Shown here: positions 8,012 to 17,248 of the stretch, piece by piece | How the letters are laid out: every line of letters starts with the position of its first letter | How positions within the stretch are numbered: position 1 is the stretch's first letter | NCBI RefSeq assembly: GCF_002154505.1 | Contig: NZ_MUBM01000283.1 | Span: forward strand, 1-45,818 | Direction: 5' to 3' | Length of the DNA: 45,818 nucleotides | DNA from: Streptomyces carpinensis | GTDB taxonomy: Bacteria > Actinomycetota > Actinomycetes > Streptomycetales > Streptomycetaceae | Made by a program: the position numbers and the translations under genes | Notes under the pieces: generated by a model | The model's input: only the letters and a program-made list of their open reading frames with translations | Databases searched by the model: none | Told to the model about the DNA's origin: nothing

Positions 8012-9396
8012 ACCCCGAGCACGAAGACGGAGTCAGTATGGCGAACAGGCCCGTGTACGCGGTGGTGGACCCCGCCAGCGGCAAGTTGGTCAAGGGGTAC
8101 CCCGCCGCGACAGACAAGGCTGTCGACAGGGCGCTCGACTCGGCGGCGCAGGCCTACGCGCAATGGTCGAGGCAGACCTCGGTGGCTCAGCGCGCGCAGT
8201 TGTTGAGCACCGTCGCCACCTTGCACAGCGAGCGCAGCGGGCAACTTGCCGAGATCATCCACCGGGAGATGGGCAAGCCGGTGGACCAGGCCATCGCAGA
8301 GGTCGAGTTCAGCGCTTCCATCTACAGGTACTACGCCGAGAACGCGCACAGGTTCCTCGCCGACGAGCCGATCGAGCTTCTCGAGGCAGAGGGCACCGCC
8401 TTCATCCGTCGCCAGCCGATCGGCGTGTTGTTGGGGATCATGCCCTGGAACTACCCGTATTACCAGGTCGCCCGATTCGCCGCACCCAATCTCGCGCTGG
8501 GCAATACCATCGTGCTCAAGCACGCGCCGCAGTGTCCGGAGTCGTCCGCGGCTCTGCAGCAGTTGTTCACGGACGCGGGCTGTCCCGAGGGCAGCTATGT
8601 CAACGTCTACGCCACCAACGAGCAGATCGCTCGCGCCATCGCGGACCCCAGGGTGCAAGGCGTCTCCTTCACCGGTTCGGAGCGGGCCGGCGCGGAGATC
8701 GCCGAAAGGGCCGGGCGCAGCCTCAAGAAGGTGGTGCTCGAACTGGGCGGCTCGGACCCCTTCATCGTGCTGTCGACGCACGACCTCGACGCCACGGTCC
8801 AGGCGGCGGTCGACGCTCGATTCGAGAACACCGGGCAGGCGTGCAACGCCGGCAAGCGAATCATCGTCGCCGACGACATCTATGACGCGTTCCTCGACAA
8901 GTTCACCCAGAAAGTCCTCGCCATGGCCGACGGCCTGGCGCCACTGTCCTCGGTCGCCGCTGCCGAGCGCCTCGAAGAACAAGTCGAGCGAGCCATCGAT
9001 GACGGGGCGACCTTCGTCTCCGCAGGACAGCGCGAAGGGGCGCACTTCCCGCCCGGCATTCTGACGGGCGTATCGCCGACGTCGCCGTCGGCCGCCGAGG
9101 AGCTCTTCGGCCCCGTCGCGATCGTCTATCGAGCCGGATCCGAGGACGAGGCTGTCGACCTGGCGAACGGAACACCGTACGGCCTGGGCTCCTACGTGTT
9201 CACGACGGACGCCGAGCAGGCGATGCGCGTCGCGGACAAGATCGACGCAGGCATGGTCTTCATCAACGGCGTCGGACTCGAGGGCGCGGAACTGCCTTTT
9301 GGTGGGGTCAAGCGGTCCGGTTTCGGCCGCGAACTGGGCCGGGCGGGAATCGACGAGTTCGCCAACAAGAAACTCATCCGCACCGCTCGGACGTGA
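8008..9396 (+). CDS. NAD(P)-dependent aldehyde dehydrogenase (succinate-semialdehyde dehydrogenase-like)
   Basis: The protein has 462 residues. The family signature is complete: IMPWNYPYYQV near 150, FTGSERAGAEIA, general base Glu245 in LELGGSDPF, catalytic Cys279 in NTGQACNAGKR, and ELFGPVAIVYRA. The sequence style is that of GabD1/YneI-type semialdehyde dehydrogenases. ATG 8008 overlaps the previous stop as ATGA; an alternative ATG at 8038 begins MANRPVYAVV and would also work. In this pathway it would oxidise the aldehyde made by the neighbouring alcohol dehydrogenase, or one released by amine oxidation, to a carboxylate ready for CoA activation. Confidence 0.93.
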   Translation: MNPEHEDGVSMANRPVYAVVDPASGKLVKGYPAATDKAVDRALDSAAQAYAQWSRQTSVAQRAQLLSTVATLHSERSGQLAEIIHREMGKPVDQAIAEVEFSASIYRYYAENAHRFLADEPIELLEAEGTAFIRRQPIGVLLGIMPWNYPYYQVARFAAPNLALGNTIVLKHAPQCPESSAALQQLFTDAGCPEGSYVNVYATNEQIARAIADPRVQGVSFTGSERAGAEIAERAGRSLKKVVLELGGSDPFIVLSTHDLDATVQAAVDARFENTGQACNAGKRIIVADDIYDAFLDKFTQKVLAMADGLAPLSSVAAAERLEEQVERAIDDGATFVSAGQREGAHFPPGILTGVSPTSPSAAEELFGPVAIVYRAGSEDEAVDLANGTPYGLGSYVFTTDAEQAMRVADKIDAGMVFINGVGLEGAELPFGGVKRSGFGRELGRAGIDEFANKKLIRTART

Positions 9397-9427
9397 TCGC
9401 CACAGCGCGGACAGAAGGAAACCTGTC

Positions 9428-10543
9428 ATGACCATCGAATTCGACGCCGCTGTCTTCAGGGCACCGAACGAACCACTGACCATCGAGAAAGTGACTCTCC
9501 CTTCGACGCCTCCGCCCGGCGAGGTGCTCGTGCGGCTCAAAGCAAGCGGGGTGTGCCACAGCGACCTTCACGTCGTCGTAGGCGAATGGGAGGTGCCATC
9601 GCCGATGATTCTCGGCCATGAAGGGTCCGGGATCGTCGAGAGTGTCGGCGAAGGTGTCACGACGCTGAAGAAGGGCGATCACGTCGTGCTGTCCTGGACG
9701 CCGTCCTGTCGCCGCTGCCGCTATTGCATCAGTGGCAGACCGGTCCTCTGTGACATGGTCAGCCAACACTCGGCGAATCATCTGTCGTTCGACGGCCGGT
9801 CTCGAATCGCGTCCGTGAGCGGGGACGACGTCTACAGCTTCGCGGGCCTCGGAACGTTCGGCCAGTACGCTCTCGTGCCCGAATCGGGCGCGATCGCCAT
9901 CCGGAACGACGCCCCGTTCGAACAGTCGGCTCTGGTCGGATGCGCCGTCACCACCGGCGTCGGCGCGGCCGTCAACACGGCCAAGGTGCGTCCGAGCGAC
10001 ACCGTGCTGGTCCTCGGCTGCGGCGGCGTCGGCCTGAACGCGATTCAGGGTGCTCGGCTCGCCGGCGCGCGGAGGATCATCGCCGCGGACATCTCCGATG
10101 AGAAGCTCGAGCAGGCACGCGTCTTCGGTGCGACAGATCTGATCAACAACGGCCGCGAGAATTTCGCCGACAGGGTGCACGAGCTCACCGACGGACGCGG
10201 TGTGGAGATCGCCATCGAGGCCATCGGGCTGCCACGCACCATCGAGTCGGCCTACGAGGTCCTGGCCCGAGGCGGCACGGCGGTGGTCGCCGGGCAGGTG
10301 GCGGACGGCATGAGGATCTCCATCGACCCGTTCGTCATGTCCGATCAGGAGCTGTCGCTCATCGGCTCGAACTACGGCTCGAGCAAGCCGGATTCCGACT
10401 TCCCCATGCTGATCGACCACTACATGAACAACCGCATCGATCTCGACTCCCTTGTGACGCGTGTGATCGATCTGAAGGACATCAACGAGGCGTTCGACCA
10501 GATGCAGCGCGGCATCGGCATCCGCTCGGTGATCAGGTACTGA
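9428..10543 (+). CDS. Zinc-dependent alcohol dehydrogenase (MDR family)
   Basis: The protein has 371 residues. Catalytic-zinc ligands are visible as Cys43 (GVCHSDLH) and His64-Glu65 (LGHEGSG). The structural zinc site is a four-cysteine lobe at 94, 97, 100 and 108. The NAD-binding motif is GCGGVG near residue 200. The enzyme is of the medium-chain, class III/benzyl-alcohol type that interconverts alcohols and aldehydes with NAD. AGAAGGAAA precedes the start. It lies 31 bp after the aldehyde dehydrogenase, and together they form the standard alcohol-to-acid pair, as in cyclohexanone degradation (ChnD/ChnE) and in subterminal ketone oxidation. Confidence 0.93.
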   Translation: MTIEFDAAVFRAPNEPLTIEKVTLPSTPPPGEVLVRLKASGVCHSDLHVVVGEWEVPSPMILGHEGSGIVESVGEGVTTLKKGDHVVLSWTPSCRRCRYCISGRPVLCDMVSQHSANHLSFDGRSRIASVSGDDVYSFAGLGTFGQYALVPESGAIAIRNDAPFEQSALVGCAVTTGVGAAVNTAKVRPSDTVLVLGCGGVGLNAIQGARLAGARRIIAADISDEKLEQARVFGATDLINNGRENFADRVHELTDGRGVEIAIEAIGLPRTIESAYEVLARGGTAVVAGQVADGMRISIDPFVMSDQELSLIGSNYGSSKPDSDFPMLIDHYMNNRIDLDSLVTRVIDLKDINEAFDQMQRGIGIRSVIRY

Positions 10544-10560
10544 AAGGCAGGGGCAATCGC

Positions 10561-11817
10561 ATGGCCCTGGAATCATCACGCTTGGCGTTCGAGCGAGCTC
10601 GACGCAGCGTCGGCGGGGGTGTGGGGTCAGGCCTGCGCGCCGCGATGCCTCCCCATCCGCTCTTCGTGCAAGAGGCACAGGGCGCATACGTCTGGGACCT
10701 GGACGGCGACCGGTACATCGACTACGTGATGGCCTGGGGCCCGCTCGTCCTCGGTCACGGTGACCCGCGCGTGCTGTCCGCGGTGTCCGAGGTCGCGAAG
10801 AAGATGCAGGTCGTCGGCACCGGCCACGCGCTCGAGTATCGCGCGGCGGAAGCGGTCCTCGAAGCCGTGCCGCACGGCGAGCGCCTGCTGTGGAGCAACA
10901 CGGGGACCGAAGCGGTGCAGGTCGCGCTGCGCCTCGCGCGAGCCGTCACCGGGCGGCGCCGCGTGCTCAAGTTCGCCAAGAGCTACCACGGCTGGCATGA
11001 CACCGTGTATGCCGGGATGTCCGAGGACGACTGCGATCGCCCTGCATCCCCCGGCGGACCAGGGCAGTCGACCAGCGTGCTGGACGACCTGGTCGTGGCG
11101 CGCTTCAACGACGTACAGCTGGCCGAACGCCTGCTGAGCGAGTCCGTCGAGCGCGACATCGCGGCCGTGCTCGTCGACCCGGTGATGAGCAACGCCGGCG
11201 TCGAAGCACCCTCACCGCAATTCCTGTCGACGCTGCGAACGCTCTGCGACCGACACGGCGTCGTCCTCATCTTCGACGAGGTGATCGCCGGGTTCCGAAT
11301 CGCCCGGGGCGGGGCGGCCGAGAAGTACGGCGTGCTGCCCGACCTGTCCGTCTTCGGGAAGGCGATGGCCGGCGGTTTCACGCAGAGCGCCGTCGTCGGC
11401 CGAGCGGAGCTGGTCGATCAGGTGACGTCCGGCGTCGTTCATGCCGGAACCTTCAACGCCAACCCGATCGCACTGGCAGCCGTCGAGGCGACGATGCGCG
11501 TCCTGACCGATCCTGCGGTCTACGCGCTGCTCGAACAGACCTCGTCCCAGTTCGAGGCCCTCGTCGGTGGCGCCCTCGGTTCATCTCCTGACTTCGGCCG
11601 CTTCAACCGGGTCGGCTCGCTCCTCCAGTACGTCCCCGCCGGTGGGGCCACGGGGCTCCACGGAACCGGCGGGCTCTGGACCGCGATCCTCGAAGGGATG
11701 CTGCGTCAGGGCTTCCTGTTCATGCCGTCCGGCAAGGTCTTCATCAGTACGGCCCATACCACCGCCGACGTCGAGGCGACGGCCGAGGCCCTCGACCAGC
11801 TGCTGCGGAAGTTGTGA
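10561..11817 (+). CDS. Class III PLP aminotransferase (glutamate-1-semialdehyde aminomutase-like)
   Basis: The protein has 418 residues. PLP lysine is Lys267 in FGKAMAGG, and the aspartate contacting the pyridine nitrogen is in IFDEVIAGFR. SNTGTEAVQVALRLARA is the phosphate-binding region. The N-terminal half resembles HemL-type aminomutases, but the gene is in a catabolic setting and 17 bp after the alcohol dehydrogenase, so a general amine or beta-amino acid transaminase is more likely than haem synthesis. It could remove the amino group of the substrate in parallel with the amine oxidase, or act on a later amino acid. The reaction direction and substrate cannot be read from the sequence. 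Confidence 0.88.
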   Translation: MALESSRLAFERARRSVGGGVGSGLRAAMPPHPLFVQEAQGAYVWDLDGDRYIDYVMAWGPLVLGHGDPRVLSAVSEVAKKMQVVGTGHALEYRAAEAVLEAVPHGERLLWSNTGTEAVQVALRLARAVTGRRRVLKFAKSYHGWHDTVYAGMSEDDCDRPASPGGPGQSTSVLDDLVVARFNDVQLAERLLSESVERDIAAVLVDPVMSNAGVEAPSPQFLSTLRTLCDRHGVVLIFDEVIAGFRIARGGAAEKYGVLPDLSVFGKAMAGGFTQSAVVGRAELVDQVTSGVVHAGTFNANPIALAAVEATMRVLTDPAVYALLEQTSSQFEALVGGALGSSPDFGRFNRVGSLLQYVPAGGATGLHGTGGLWTAILEGMLRQGFLFMPSGKVFISTAHTTADVEATAEALDQLLRKL

Positions 11818-11854
11818 CATCCGCATCAAGCCACGTGTAGCCCCCACCCGCTCA

Positions 11855-11897
11855 GGGCCAGGCCGTGTGTCCCGTCCCCCGCGACCTGGCCTGGCCC
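11855..11897. promoter_or_regulatory. Inverted repeat in the gap before the first CoA ligase
   Basis: GGGCCAGGC at 11855-11863 pairs perfectly with GCCTGGCCC at 11889-11897. The structure occupies the largest gap (98 bp) inside the gene train, ending 18 bases before the ligase start. There is no T-run. It could be a processing or partial attenuation hairpin, or an operator for a second promoter. Confidence 0.4.
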
Positions 11898-11915
11898 ACA
11901 TTCCTGGAAGACACC

Positions 11916-13472
11916 ATGCTGAACCTCTCGGTCCTGCTCGAGGACTCCGCCCGCGCCCACCCGAACCGGGACGCAGTCGTCCTCGGCCCGACGCGCCTCA
12001 CCTACGCCCAGGTCGACGCCGCCGCGAACCGGGTCGCCAACCTCCTGGTCGACCGCGGCATCTGGCCCGGCGACAAGGTCGCGCTCAGCTGTCCGAACTT
12101 GCCCTGGTTCCCGATCGTCTACTACGGGATCCTCAAGGCCGGCGCCGTCGTCGTACCGCTCAACATCCTGCTCAAGGGCCGGGAGATCGCCTACCACCTG
12201 GCCGACTCGGAGGCGAAGGCGTACTTCTGCTTCGAGGGAGACGCGGGTCTGCCGATGGGTGCGGAGGGACACGCCGGGTTCACCGACACCGCGGGCTGCG
12301 AGCACTTCTTCCTCATCACCGCCGATCCCGAGGCGGAAAGCCCGATCGAGGGCGTCGAGACCATGGGCGCCGCGCTGCGGGGCACGCCGACGACGTTCGA
12401 CAGCATGGGGACCACCGGGGACGACCCGGCTGTGCTGCTCTACACGAGTGGTACGACAGGACAGGCGAAGGGCTCCGAACTCAGCCACGCCAACCTCGTT
12501 CTCAACGCCCTCGCCTGCAACCGGCTGTTGGACAACCAGCCGGCCTCGGACACCCACCTGCTCGTGCTGCCGCTGTTCCACTCCTTCGGCGCGACCGTGC
12601 AGATGAACGCCGGCTTCTCGACGGCGAGCACACTGGTGCTGCTGCCCCGATTCGACGCCCGGCAGGCGGTGTCCCTGATGCAGCAGGAGGACATCACCTT
12701 CTTCGCAGGCGTCCCCACCATGTGGTGGGGCCTGTTGCAGGCGCTCACCGACGATGTCGACGCAGCAAGGATCGCGAGGAACCTGCGAGTCGGCGTCTCC
12801 GGCGGTGCCTCGCTCCCTGCCGAGATCATCAAACAGGTCAGGGAGCGACTGGGCGTCCAGGTTCTGGAGGGCTACGGCCTCTCCGAGACCTCGCCGGTGG
12901 TGACCTTCAGCGATCCGGCGCGAGAGCCGCGGCCCGGCTCCATCGGCGTGCCGATCTGGGGCGTGGAACTCAAGCTCGTCAACTCCGACTGGTCCGAGGT
13001 CGAGGACGACGGAACGGGCAGCGCCATCGGCGAGATCGCGGTCAAGGGCCACAACGTGATGAAGGGCTACCACGGTCGCCCCCACGCCACAGCCGAAGCA
13101 ATCAGGGACGGCTGGTTCCGCACCGGCGACCTGGCCCGCAGGGACGAGGACGGCTTCTACTACATCGTCGACCGGGCGAAGGACCTGATCATCCGCGGCG
13201 GCTTCAACGTGTACCCGCGTGAGATCGAGGAGGTCCTGATGACGCACCCGGCGATCAGCCTGGCCGCGGTCGTCGGCGTGCCCCACGAGAGCCACGGCGA
13301 GGAGATCAAGGCGTTCGTCATCCTCGACCCCGGCGCCGAGGCCAGTCCCGATGAGCTGATCGCCTGGGGCAAGGAGCAGATGGCCGGCTACAAGTACCCG
13401 CGCATCGTGGAGATCGTCGAGATGCTGCCGATGACGTCCACCGGAAAGATCCTCAAGCGCGAACTCACGTAA
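11916..13472 (+). CDS. AMP-forming acyl-CoA ligase 1 (fatty-acid--CoA ligase family)
   Basis: The protein has 518 residues of the ANL superfamily. The P-loop reads YTSGTTGQAKGSE, slightly unusual because Gln replaces the common Pro. Core motif GYGLSETSPVV, the adenylate-binding GWFRTGDLARRDEDG, the hinge DRAKDLIIRGGFNVYPREIE and the catalytic lysine of TSTGKILKREL are all present. It would convert a carboxylate to its CoA thioester using ATP. GGAAG precedes the start by eight bases. No carrier-protein or condensation genes are nearby, so catabolic CoA activation is the sensible role. It is one of two ligases in a row, which suggests that two different acids are activated. Confidence 0.92.
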   Translation: MLNLSVLLEDSARAHPNRDAVVLGPTRLTYAQVDAAANRVANLLVDRGIWPGDKVALSCPNLPWFPIVYYGILKAGAVVVPLNILLKGREIAYHLADSEAKAYFCFEGDAGLPMGAEGHAGFTDTAGCEHFFLITADPEAESPIEGVETMGAALRGTPTTFDSMGTTGDDPAVLLYTSGTTGQAKGSELSHANLVLNALACNRLLDNQPASDTHLLVLPLFHSFGATVQMNAGFSTASTLVLLPRFDARQAVSLMQQEDITFFAGVPTMWWGLLQALTDDVDAARIARNLRVGVSGGASLPAEIIKQVRERLGVQVLEGYGLSETSPVVTFSDPAREPRPGSIGVPIWGVELKLVNSDWSEVEDDGTGSAIGEIAVKGHNVMKGYHGRPHATAEAIRDGWFRTGDLARRDEDGFYYIVDRAKDLIIRGGFNVYPREIEEVLMTHPAISLAAVVGVPHESHGEEIKAFVILDPGAEASPDELIAWGKEQMAGYKYPRIVEIVEMLPMTSTGKILKRELT

Positions 13473-13514
13473 CCGGCACGACAAGCGCATCGACACGGGT
13501 GGGAAGGACGGCAG

Positions 13515-15194
13515 ATGACATTGGATGAGGGCCGGCGGGGGGACACGCTCCCCGACGGATTCGGCCCGGGGACGGATGCGGTTCCCGACTCGCTCGTGGC
13601 CGCCTGGAAGGCACGCGTGGCGAAGAACCCGGAGGGCACAGCGCTCCGCTTCTTCGACGGCGCTCTGTCCGCGCAGGAGGTGGACGCGGCGTCGGACGCC
13701 CTGGCTGCCGCATTCGAGGCCCGCGGAACCGGCCGGGGTGATCGCGTCGGCGTGTACCTGCAGAACATCCCCCAGTACGCGCTGGTGCTGCTGGCCCTGT
13801 GGAAGCTGGGGGCCACGGCACTGGGACTCAACCCGATGTACCGGCGCCAGGAGCTCCGCCGGATCATCGACGACTCCGGGGCGGTCGGCGTCGTCTGCGC
13901 GGACGCGGACGTCCACGAGACGCTCGGCACGCTGGCGGGGAGCACGGTCCGATGGCTGGTCAGCACGTCGGCACTGGACTACCAGTCCCGCAACGATCCG
14001 CGGGTCTTCGCAACAACGCAACGCCTCGCCCCGGCGCCGGACGGCGACCTCGTGGCGCTGATCGCTGAGTTCACGGGCCGCAGCCCTTCGCCCGTACAGC
14101 TGACCGGCGACGACGTGGCGTTCCTGACCTACACCTCCGGCACGACGGGGCCGCCGAAGGGTGCCATGAACACCCACGGCAACGTTCTGAGCGTGGTATC
14201 GACCTACGCCTCCTGGACCGGTCTGAGCGACGGGGACGTCGTGTTCGCCATCGCCCCGCTGTTCCACATCACCGGCGCGGTGGTCAACGCGACGATCTCC
14301 CTGCTCACCGACACCACGCTCGTCCTCACGGGCCGGTTCCACCCCGAGGTCGTGCTGGAGGCCTTCGCCGAGCACGGGGTGACCTGCACGATCGGCTCCA
14401 TCACGGCGTACAACGCGATCTACGAGCTGCCGCAGGCCGGTCCCCAGCACTTCGCGTCGGTGAAGGCCCTGTACTCCGGGGGCGCGCCGATCCCGCCGGC
14501 GACCGTCGAGCGGTTCCAGGAGCGGTTCGGCGTCTACCTCCACAACGGCTACGGGATGACCGAGACGACGTCCGCCGTCATCGCCGTGCCTCCGGGGGAC
14601 AGGGCGCCCGTGCATCTGCCGAGCGGGACGCTGTCCATCGGCAGGCCCCTGCCGCACCTCACCGCGCGCGTCGTGGACCCGCACGGCAACCCGCTGCCGA
14701 ACGGGGAGCAGGGCGAACTCGAGTTGAGCGGGCCGCAGGTGGTGCCCGGGTACTGGGGCAAGCCCGAGGCCACCCGCCGGACGATGCCGGAGGGCCGGCT
14801 TCGTACCGGTGACGTCGCCGTCATCGACGAGCAGGGCTGGGTCTACCTGGTGGACCGGCTCAAGGACCAGATCAACGTGTCCGGTTACAAGGTCTGGCCG
14901 CGCGAGGTCGAGGACGTGCTGTACGAGCACCCGTCCGTGCTGGAGGCAGCGGTCGTCGGGCAGCCGGACGCGTACCGCGGCGAGACCGTCGTCGCCTACG
15001 TCTCGCTCAAGGCGGGTCTGACCGCCACGGCGGAGGAGCTGATCGCCTTCTCCCGTGAGCGGCTGGCCGCCTACAAGTGTCCCCGCCTGATCCATTTCCT
15101 CGCCGACCTGCCCAAGACGCAGAGCGGCAAGATCCGGCGTGCCGAGCTCCGGGGCGTCGACGGCACCGGGCCGGTATCACCCTCGAAGGACTGA
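13515..15194 (+). CDS. AMP-forming acyl-CoA ligase 2
   Basis: The protein has 559 residues and is a second ANL-superfamily ligase. Motifs seen: TYTSGTTGPPKGAMNTHGN (P-loop), NGYGMTETTSAV, RLRTGDVAVIDEQG, DRLKDQINVSGYKVWPREVE and the C-terminal TQSGKIRRAELRG with its catalytic lysine. It is clearly different in sequence from ligase 1 42 bp upstream. An N-terminal extension of about 20 residues precedes the usual start of homology (VPDSLVAAWKARVAKNP). AAGGACGGC lies before the ATG. The SDR gene follows after only 3 bp. In the levulinate-type pathway one CoA ligase (LvaE) precedes the kinase and dehydrogenase steps; either ligase here could do that. Confidence 0.92.
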   Translation: MTLDEGRRGDTLPDGFGPGTDAVPDSLVAAWKARVAKNPEGTALRFFDGALSAQEVDAASDALAAAFEARGTGRGDRVGVYLQNIPQYALVLLALWKLGATALGLNPMYRRQELRRIIDDSGAVGVVCADADVHETLGTLAGSTVRWLVSTSALDYQSRNDPRVFATTQRLAPAPDGDLVALIAEFTGRSPSPVQLTGDDVAFLTYTSGTTGPPKGAMNTHGNVLSVVSTYASWTGLSDGDVVFAIAPLFHITGAVVNATISLLTDTTLVLTGRFHPEVVLEAFAEHGVTCTIGSITAYNAIYELPQAGPQHFASVKALYSGGAPIPPATVERFQERFGVYLHNGYGMTETTSAVIAVPPGDRAPVHLPSGTLSIGRPLPHLTARVVDPHGNPLPNGEQGELELSGPQVVPGYWGKPEATRRTMPEGRLRTGDVAVIDEQGWVYLVDRLKDQINVSGYKVWPREVEDVLYEHPSVLEAAVVGQPDAYRGETVVAYVSLKAGLTATAEELIAFSRERLAAYKCPRLIHFLADLPKTQSGKIRRAELRGVDGTGPVSPSKD

Positions 15195-15197
15195 TCG

Positions 15198-15980
15198 ATG
15201 AGCGAGAACCACACCGACCAGGGGCGTTTCTCGGGCCGCACCGCCATCGTGACCGGAGCGAGCCGGGGCATCGGCCTCGCCGTCGCCGAGCGGCTCGTCG
15301 CCGAAGGGGCGCGCGTGTGCATCACCGCGCGCAAGGCCGGACCGCTCGAAGAGGCCGCCGCTGCTCTTCCCCGGGGCAGCGTCATCACCGTCGCCGGCAA
15401 GGCGGACGACCCCGAGCACCGCCGCGAGGTGTTCGACGCTGTCGCACGCGAGTTCGGCGGACTGGACGTCCTCGTGAACAACGCGGGCATCAACCCGGCG
15501 TACGGTCCCGTCGTCGGCCTGGACCTCGACGTCGCCCGCAAGGTGTTGGAGGTCAACGTCCTCGCCACCCTCGCCTGGGTGCAGGACGCGGTGACCCACC
15601 CGGAGCTCCGTTTCGCCGAACGCCGCGGCACCGTCGTGAACCTCTCCTCGGTGACCGCAGACACCCCCTCCCCCGGCATCGGCCTCTACGGCGTGAGCAA
15701 GGCGGCGGTGTCCCACCTGACCAGGACCCTGGCCGTCGAGCTCGGCCCGGAGATCCGTGTCAACGCCGTGGCACCCGCGGTGGTGAAGACCCGGTTCGCC
15801 GAAGCCCTGTACGAGGGCAAGGAAGCCGAGGTGGCCGCCGACTATCCGCTGCGGCGTCTGGGCGTGCCCTCGGACATCGCCTCCGCCGTGGCCTACCTGG
15901 CCTCTGAGGACTCCTCCTGGGTCACCGGTCACGTCCTCAACGTCGACGGCGGCCTCACGGTCGCCGGCGGCACCGCGTAA
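15198..15980 (+). CDS. Short-chain dehydrogenase/reductase (SDR)
   Basis: The protein has 260 residues of the classical SDR type. The cofactor motif is TGASRGIG, then NNAG. Catalytic residues are a serine in NLSSV, Tyr164 and Lys168 in YGVSK. The C-terminus VTGHVLNVDGGLTVAGG is typical of FabG/3-hydroxyacyl dehydrogenases. It starts 3 bp after ligase 2. A likely job is oxidation of a 3-hydroxyacyl-CoA or similar alcohol produced by the following dehydrogenase and kinase pair, comparable to LvaD in levulinate catabolism; this is inference from position. Confidence 0.92.
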   Translation: MSENHTDQGRFSGRTAIVTGASRGIGLAVAERLVAEGARVCITARKAGPLEEAAAALPRGSVITVAGKADDPEHRREVFDAVAREFGGLDVLVNNAGINPAYGPVVGLDLDVARKVLEVNVLATLAWVQDAVTHPELRFAERRGTVVNLSSVTADTPSPGIGLYGVSKAAVSHLTRTLAVELGPEIRVNAVAPAVVKTRFAEALYEGKEAEVAADYPLRRLGVPSDIASAVAYLASEDSSWVTGHVLNVDGGLTVAGGTA

Positions 15981-16009
15981 CGACCGCGCCCATCAGACAA
16001 AGGACAGCC

Positions 16010-17248
16010 ATGACTTTCCCTCACCTTCCGCCGGACGTCGCGGAGCTGCGTGAGCGCATTCGCCGGTTCATCCGCGAGGTCGTCATCGACTCGGAGCCCC
16101 CACCGGGGGGACGTCTCGACCAGGCCACCCGTGGCCGACTGCAGGCTGCGGCGAAGGAGGCCGGTGTCTTCGCGCCGCTCGTGCCGACGGAGTACGGCGG
16201 GCAGGGCCTGTCCATCGAGCACTGGTCACCGATTCTCCACGAGGCCGGCTACTCGCCGATCGGTCCCGTCGCGCTCAACTGCATGGCACCCGACGAGGGG
16301 AACATGCACATGCTTAACCTCATAGCCACCGAGGAGCAGAAGAAGCGCTATCTCGCGCCTCTGGCGGCGGGGGACGTCCGGTCCTGCTTCGGCATGACCG
16401 AGCCCCACCCGGGGGCGGGATCCGACCCGGCGGCGCTGCGGACCACGGCCGTGCGCGCCGACGGCGGCTGGATCATCGACGGTCACAAGCGGTTCACCAG
16501 CGGCGCTGTCGGTGCGGGATTCTGCATCGTCATGGCCCGGACCCCGGCCGTCGACGGCTCCCCCGAGGGGGCCACCATGTTCCTCGTCGACATGACGAAC
16601 CCCGGGATCTGGGTCGGCGAGGCGATCCACACCGTCGACCGCTCCATCGACGGCGGTCACCCGCACGTGTACCTCGAGGACTGCTTCGTCGCCGACGACG
16701 CGGTGCTCGGCGAGGTGGGGCTCGGATTCCGGTACGCGCAGGTCCGGCTCGGACCGGCACGCCTCACGCACTGCATGCGGTGGCTGGGGCTGGCGCGGCG
16801 GGCGCACGACATCGCGCTGGACCGGGCCGGAAGGCGTGAGCTGTTCGGCGGTCCGATCGACTCGCTGGGCTTGGCACAGCACCTGATCGCCGAGTCGGTG
16901 ATCGACATCGAGACCTCCGACGCGATCATCACCAAGACCGCGGCTCTGCTGCACAGTGACCCGAAGGCGGGTTCGGCCATGTCGTCGATCGCCAAGGTGC
17001 ACTGCTCGGAGGCGATCTTTCGGGTGATCGACCGCGCCATCCAGATCTGTGGCGGGGACGGGGTCTCCGACGGGCTCCCGCTGGCGCAGTACCTGAGCGA
17101 GGTCCGTCCGTTCCGTATCTACGACGGCTCCAACGAAACCCACAGGTGGGCCATCGCCCGCCGCGCCTCGGCGGGCCGCCACGCCTCGGTCCGGGCCGGT
17201 GAGCGGTACAGGGGCGATGCCGTCGTCGGCCAGGACGGAGGCGCGTGA
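16010..17248 (+). CDS. Acyl-CoA dehydrogenase of the ACAD10/11-like (LvaC-like) type
   Basis: The protein has 412 residues. CFGMTEPHPGAGSD is the flavin-binding strand of acyl-CoA dehydrogenases, and QICGGDGVSDGLPLAQYL with FRIYDGSNETHR forms the C-terminal signature. That style, and the gene's partnership with an APH-type kinase, match the ACAD10/ACAD11 branch. Its bacterial relatives such as LvaC act on phospho-acyl-CoA and turn 4-phospho-acyl-CoA into the 3-hydroxy isomer in place of simple alpha-beta desaturation. The gene overlaps the kinase gene by one base (TGATG). The phospho-acyl role is an inference from this pairing; an ordinary acyl-CoA dehydrogenase activity cannot be excluded. 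Confidence 0.92.
   Translation: MTFPHLPPDVAELRERIRRFIREVVIDSEPPPGGRLDQATRGRLQAAAKEAGVFAPLVPTEYGGQGLSIEHWSPILHEAGYSPIGPVALNCMAPDEGNMHMLNLIATEEQKKRYLAPLAAGDVRSCFGMTEPHPGAGSDPAALRTTAVRADGGWIIDGHKRFTSGAVGAGFCIVMARTPAVDGSPEGATMFLVDMTNPGIWVGEAIHTVDRSIDGGHPHVYLEDCFVADDAVLGEVGLGFRYAQVRLGPARLTHCMRWLGLARRAHDIALDRAGRRELFGGPIDSLGLAQHLIAESVIDIETSDAIITKTAALLHSDPKAGSAMSSIAKVHCSEAIFRVIDRAIQICGGDGVSDGLPLAQYLSEVRPFRIYDGSNETHRWAIARRASAGRHASVRAGERYRGDAVVGQDGGA

Noticed and set aside
10561..11817. HemL for haem synthesis
   Set aside because: Family resemblance only; there are no other haem genes and it is embedded in a catabolic operon.
11826..15095. Minus-strand open frame of over 1000 codons
   Set aside because: It lies opposite the aminotransferase end and both CoA ligases; its translation is valine/arginine/glycine-rich without motifs. 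It is an artefact of high GC at third positions.
11916..15194. Tandem adenylating enzymes as a sign of a peptide or polyketide biosynthetic cluster
   Set aside because: No condensation, ketosynthase or carrier-protein genes nearby; surrounding enzymes are catabolic.
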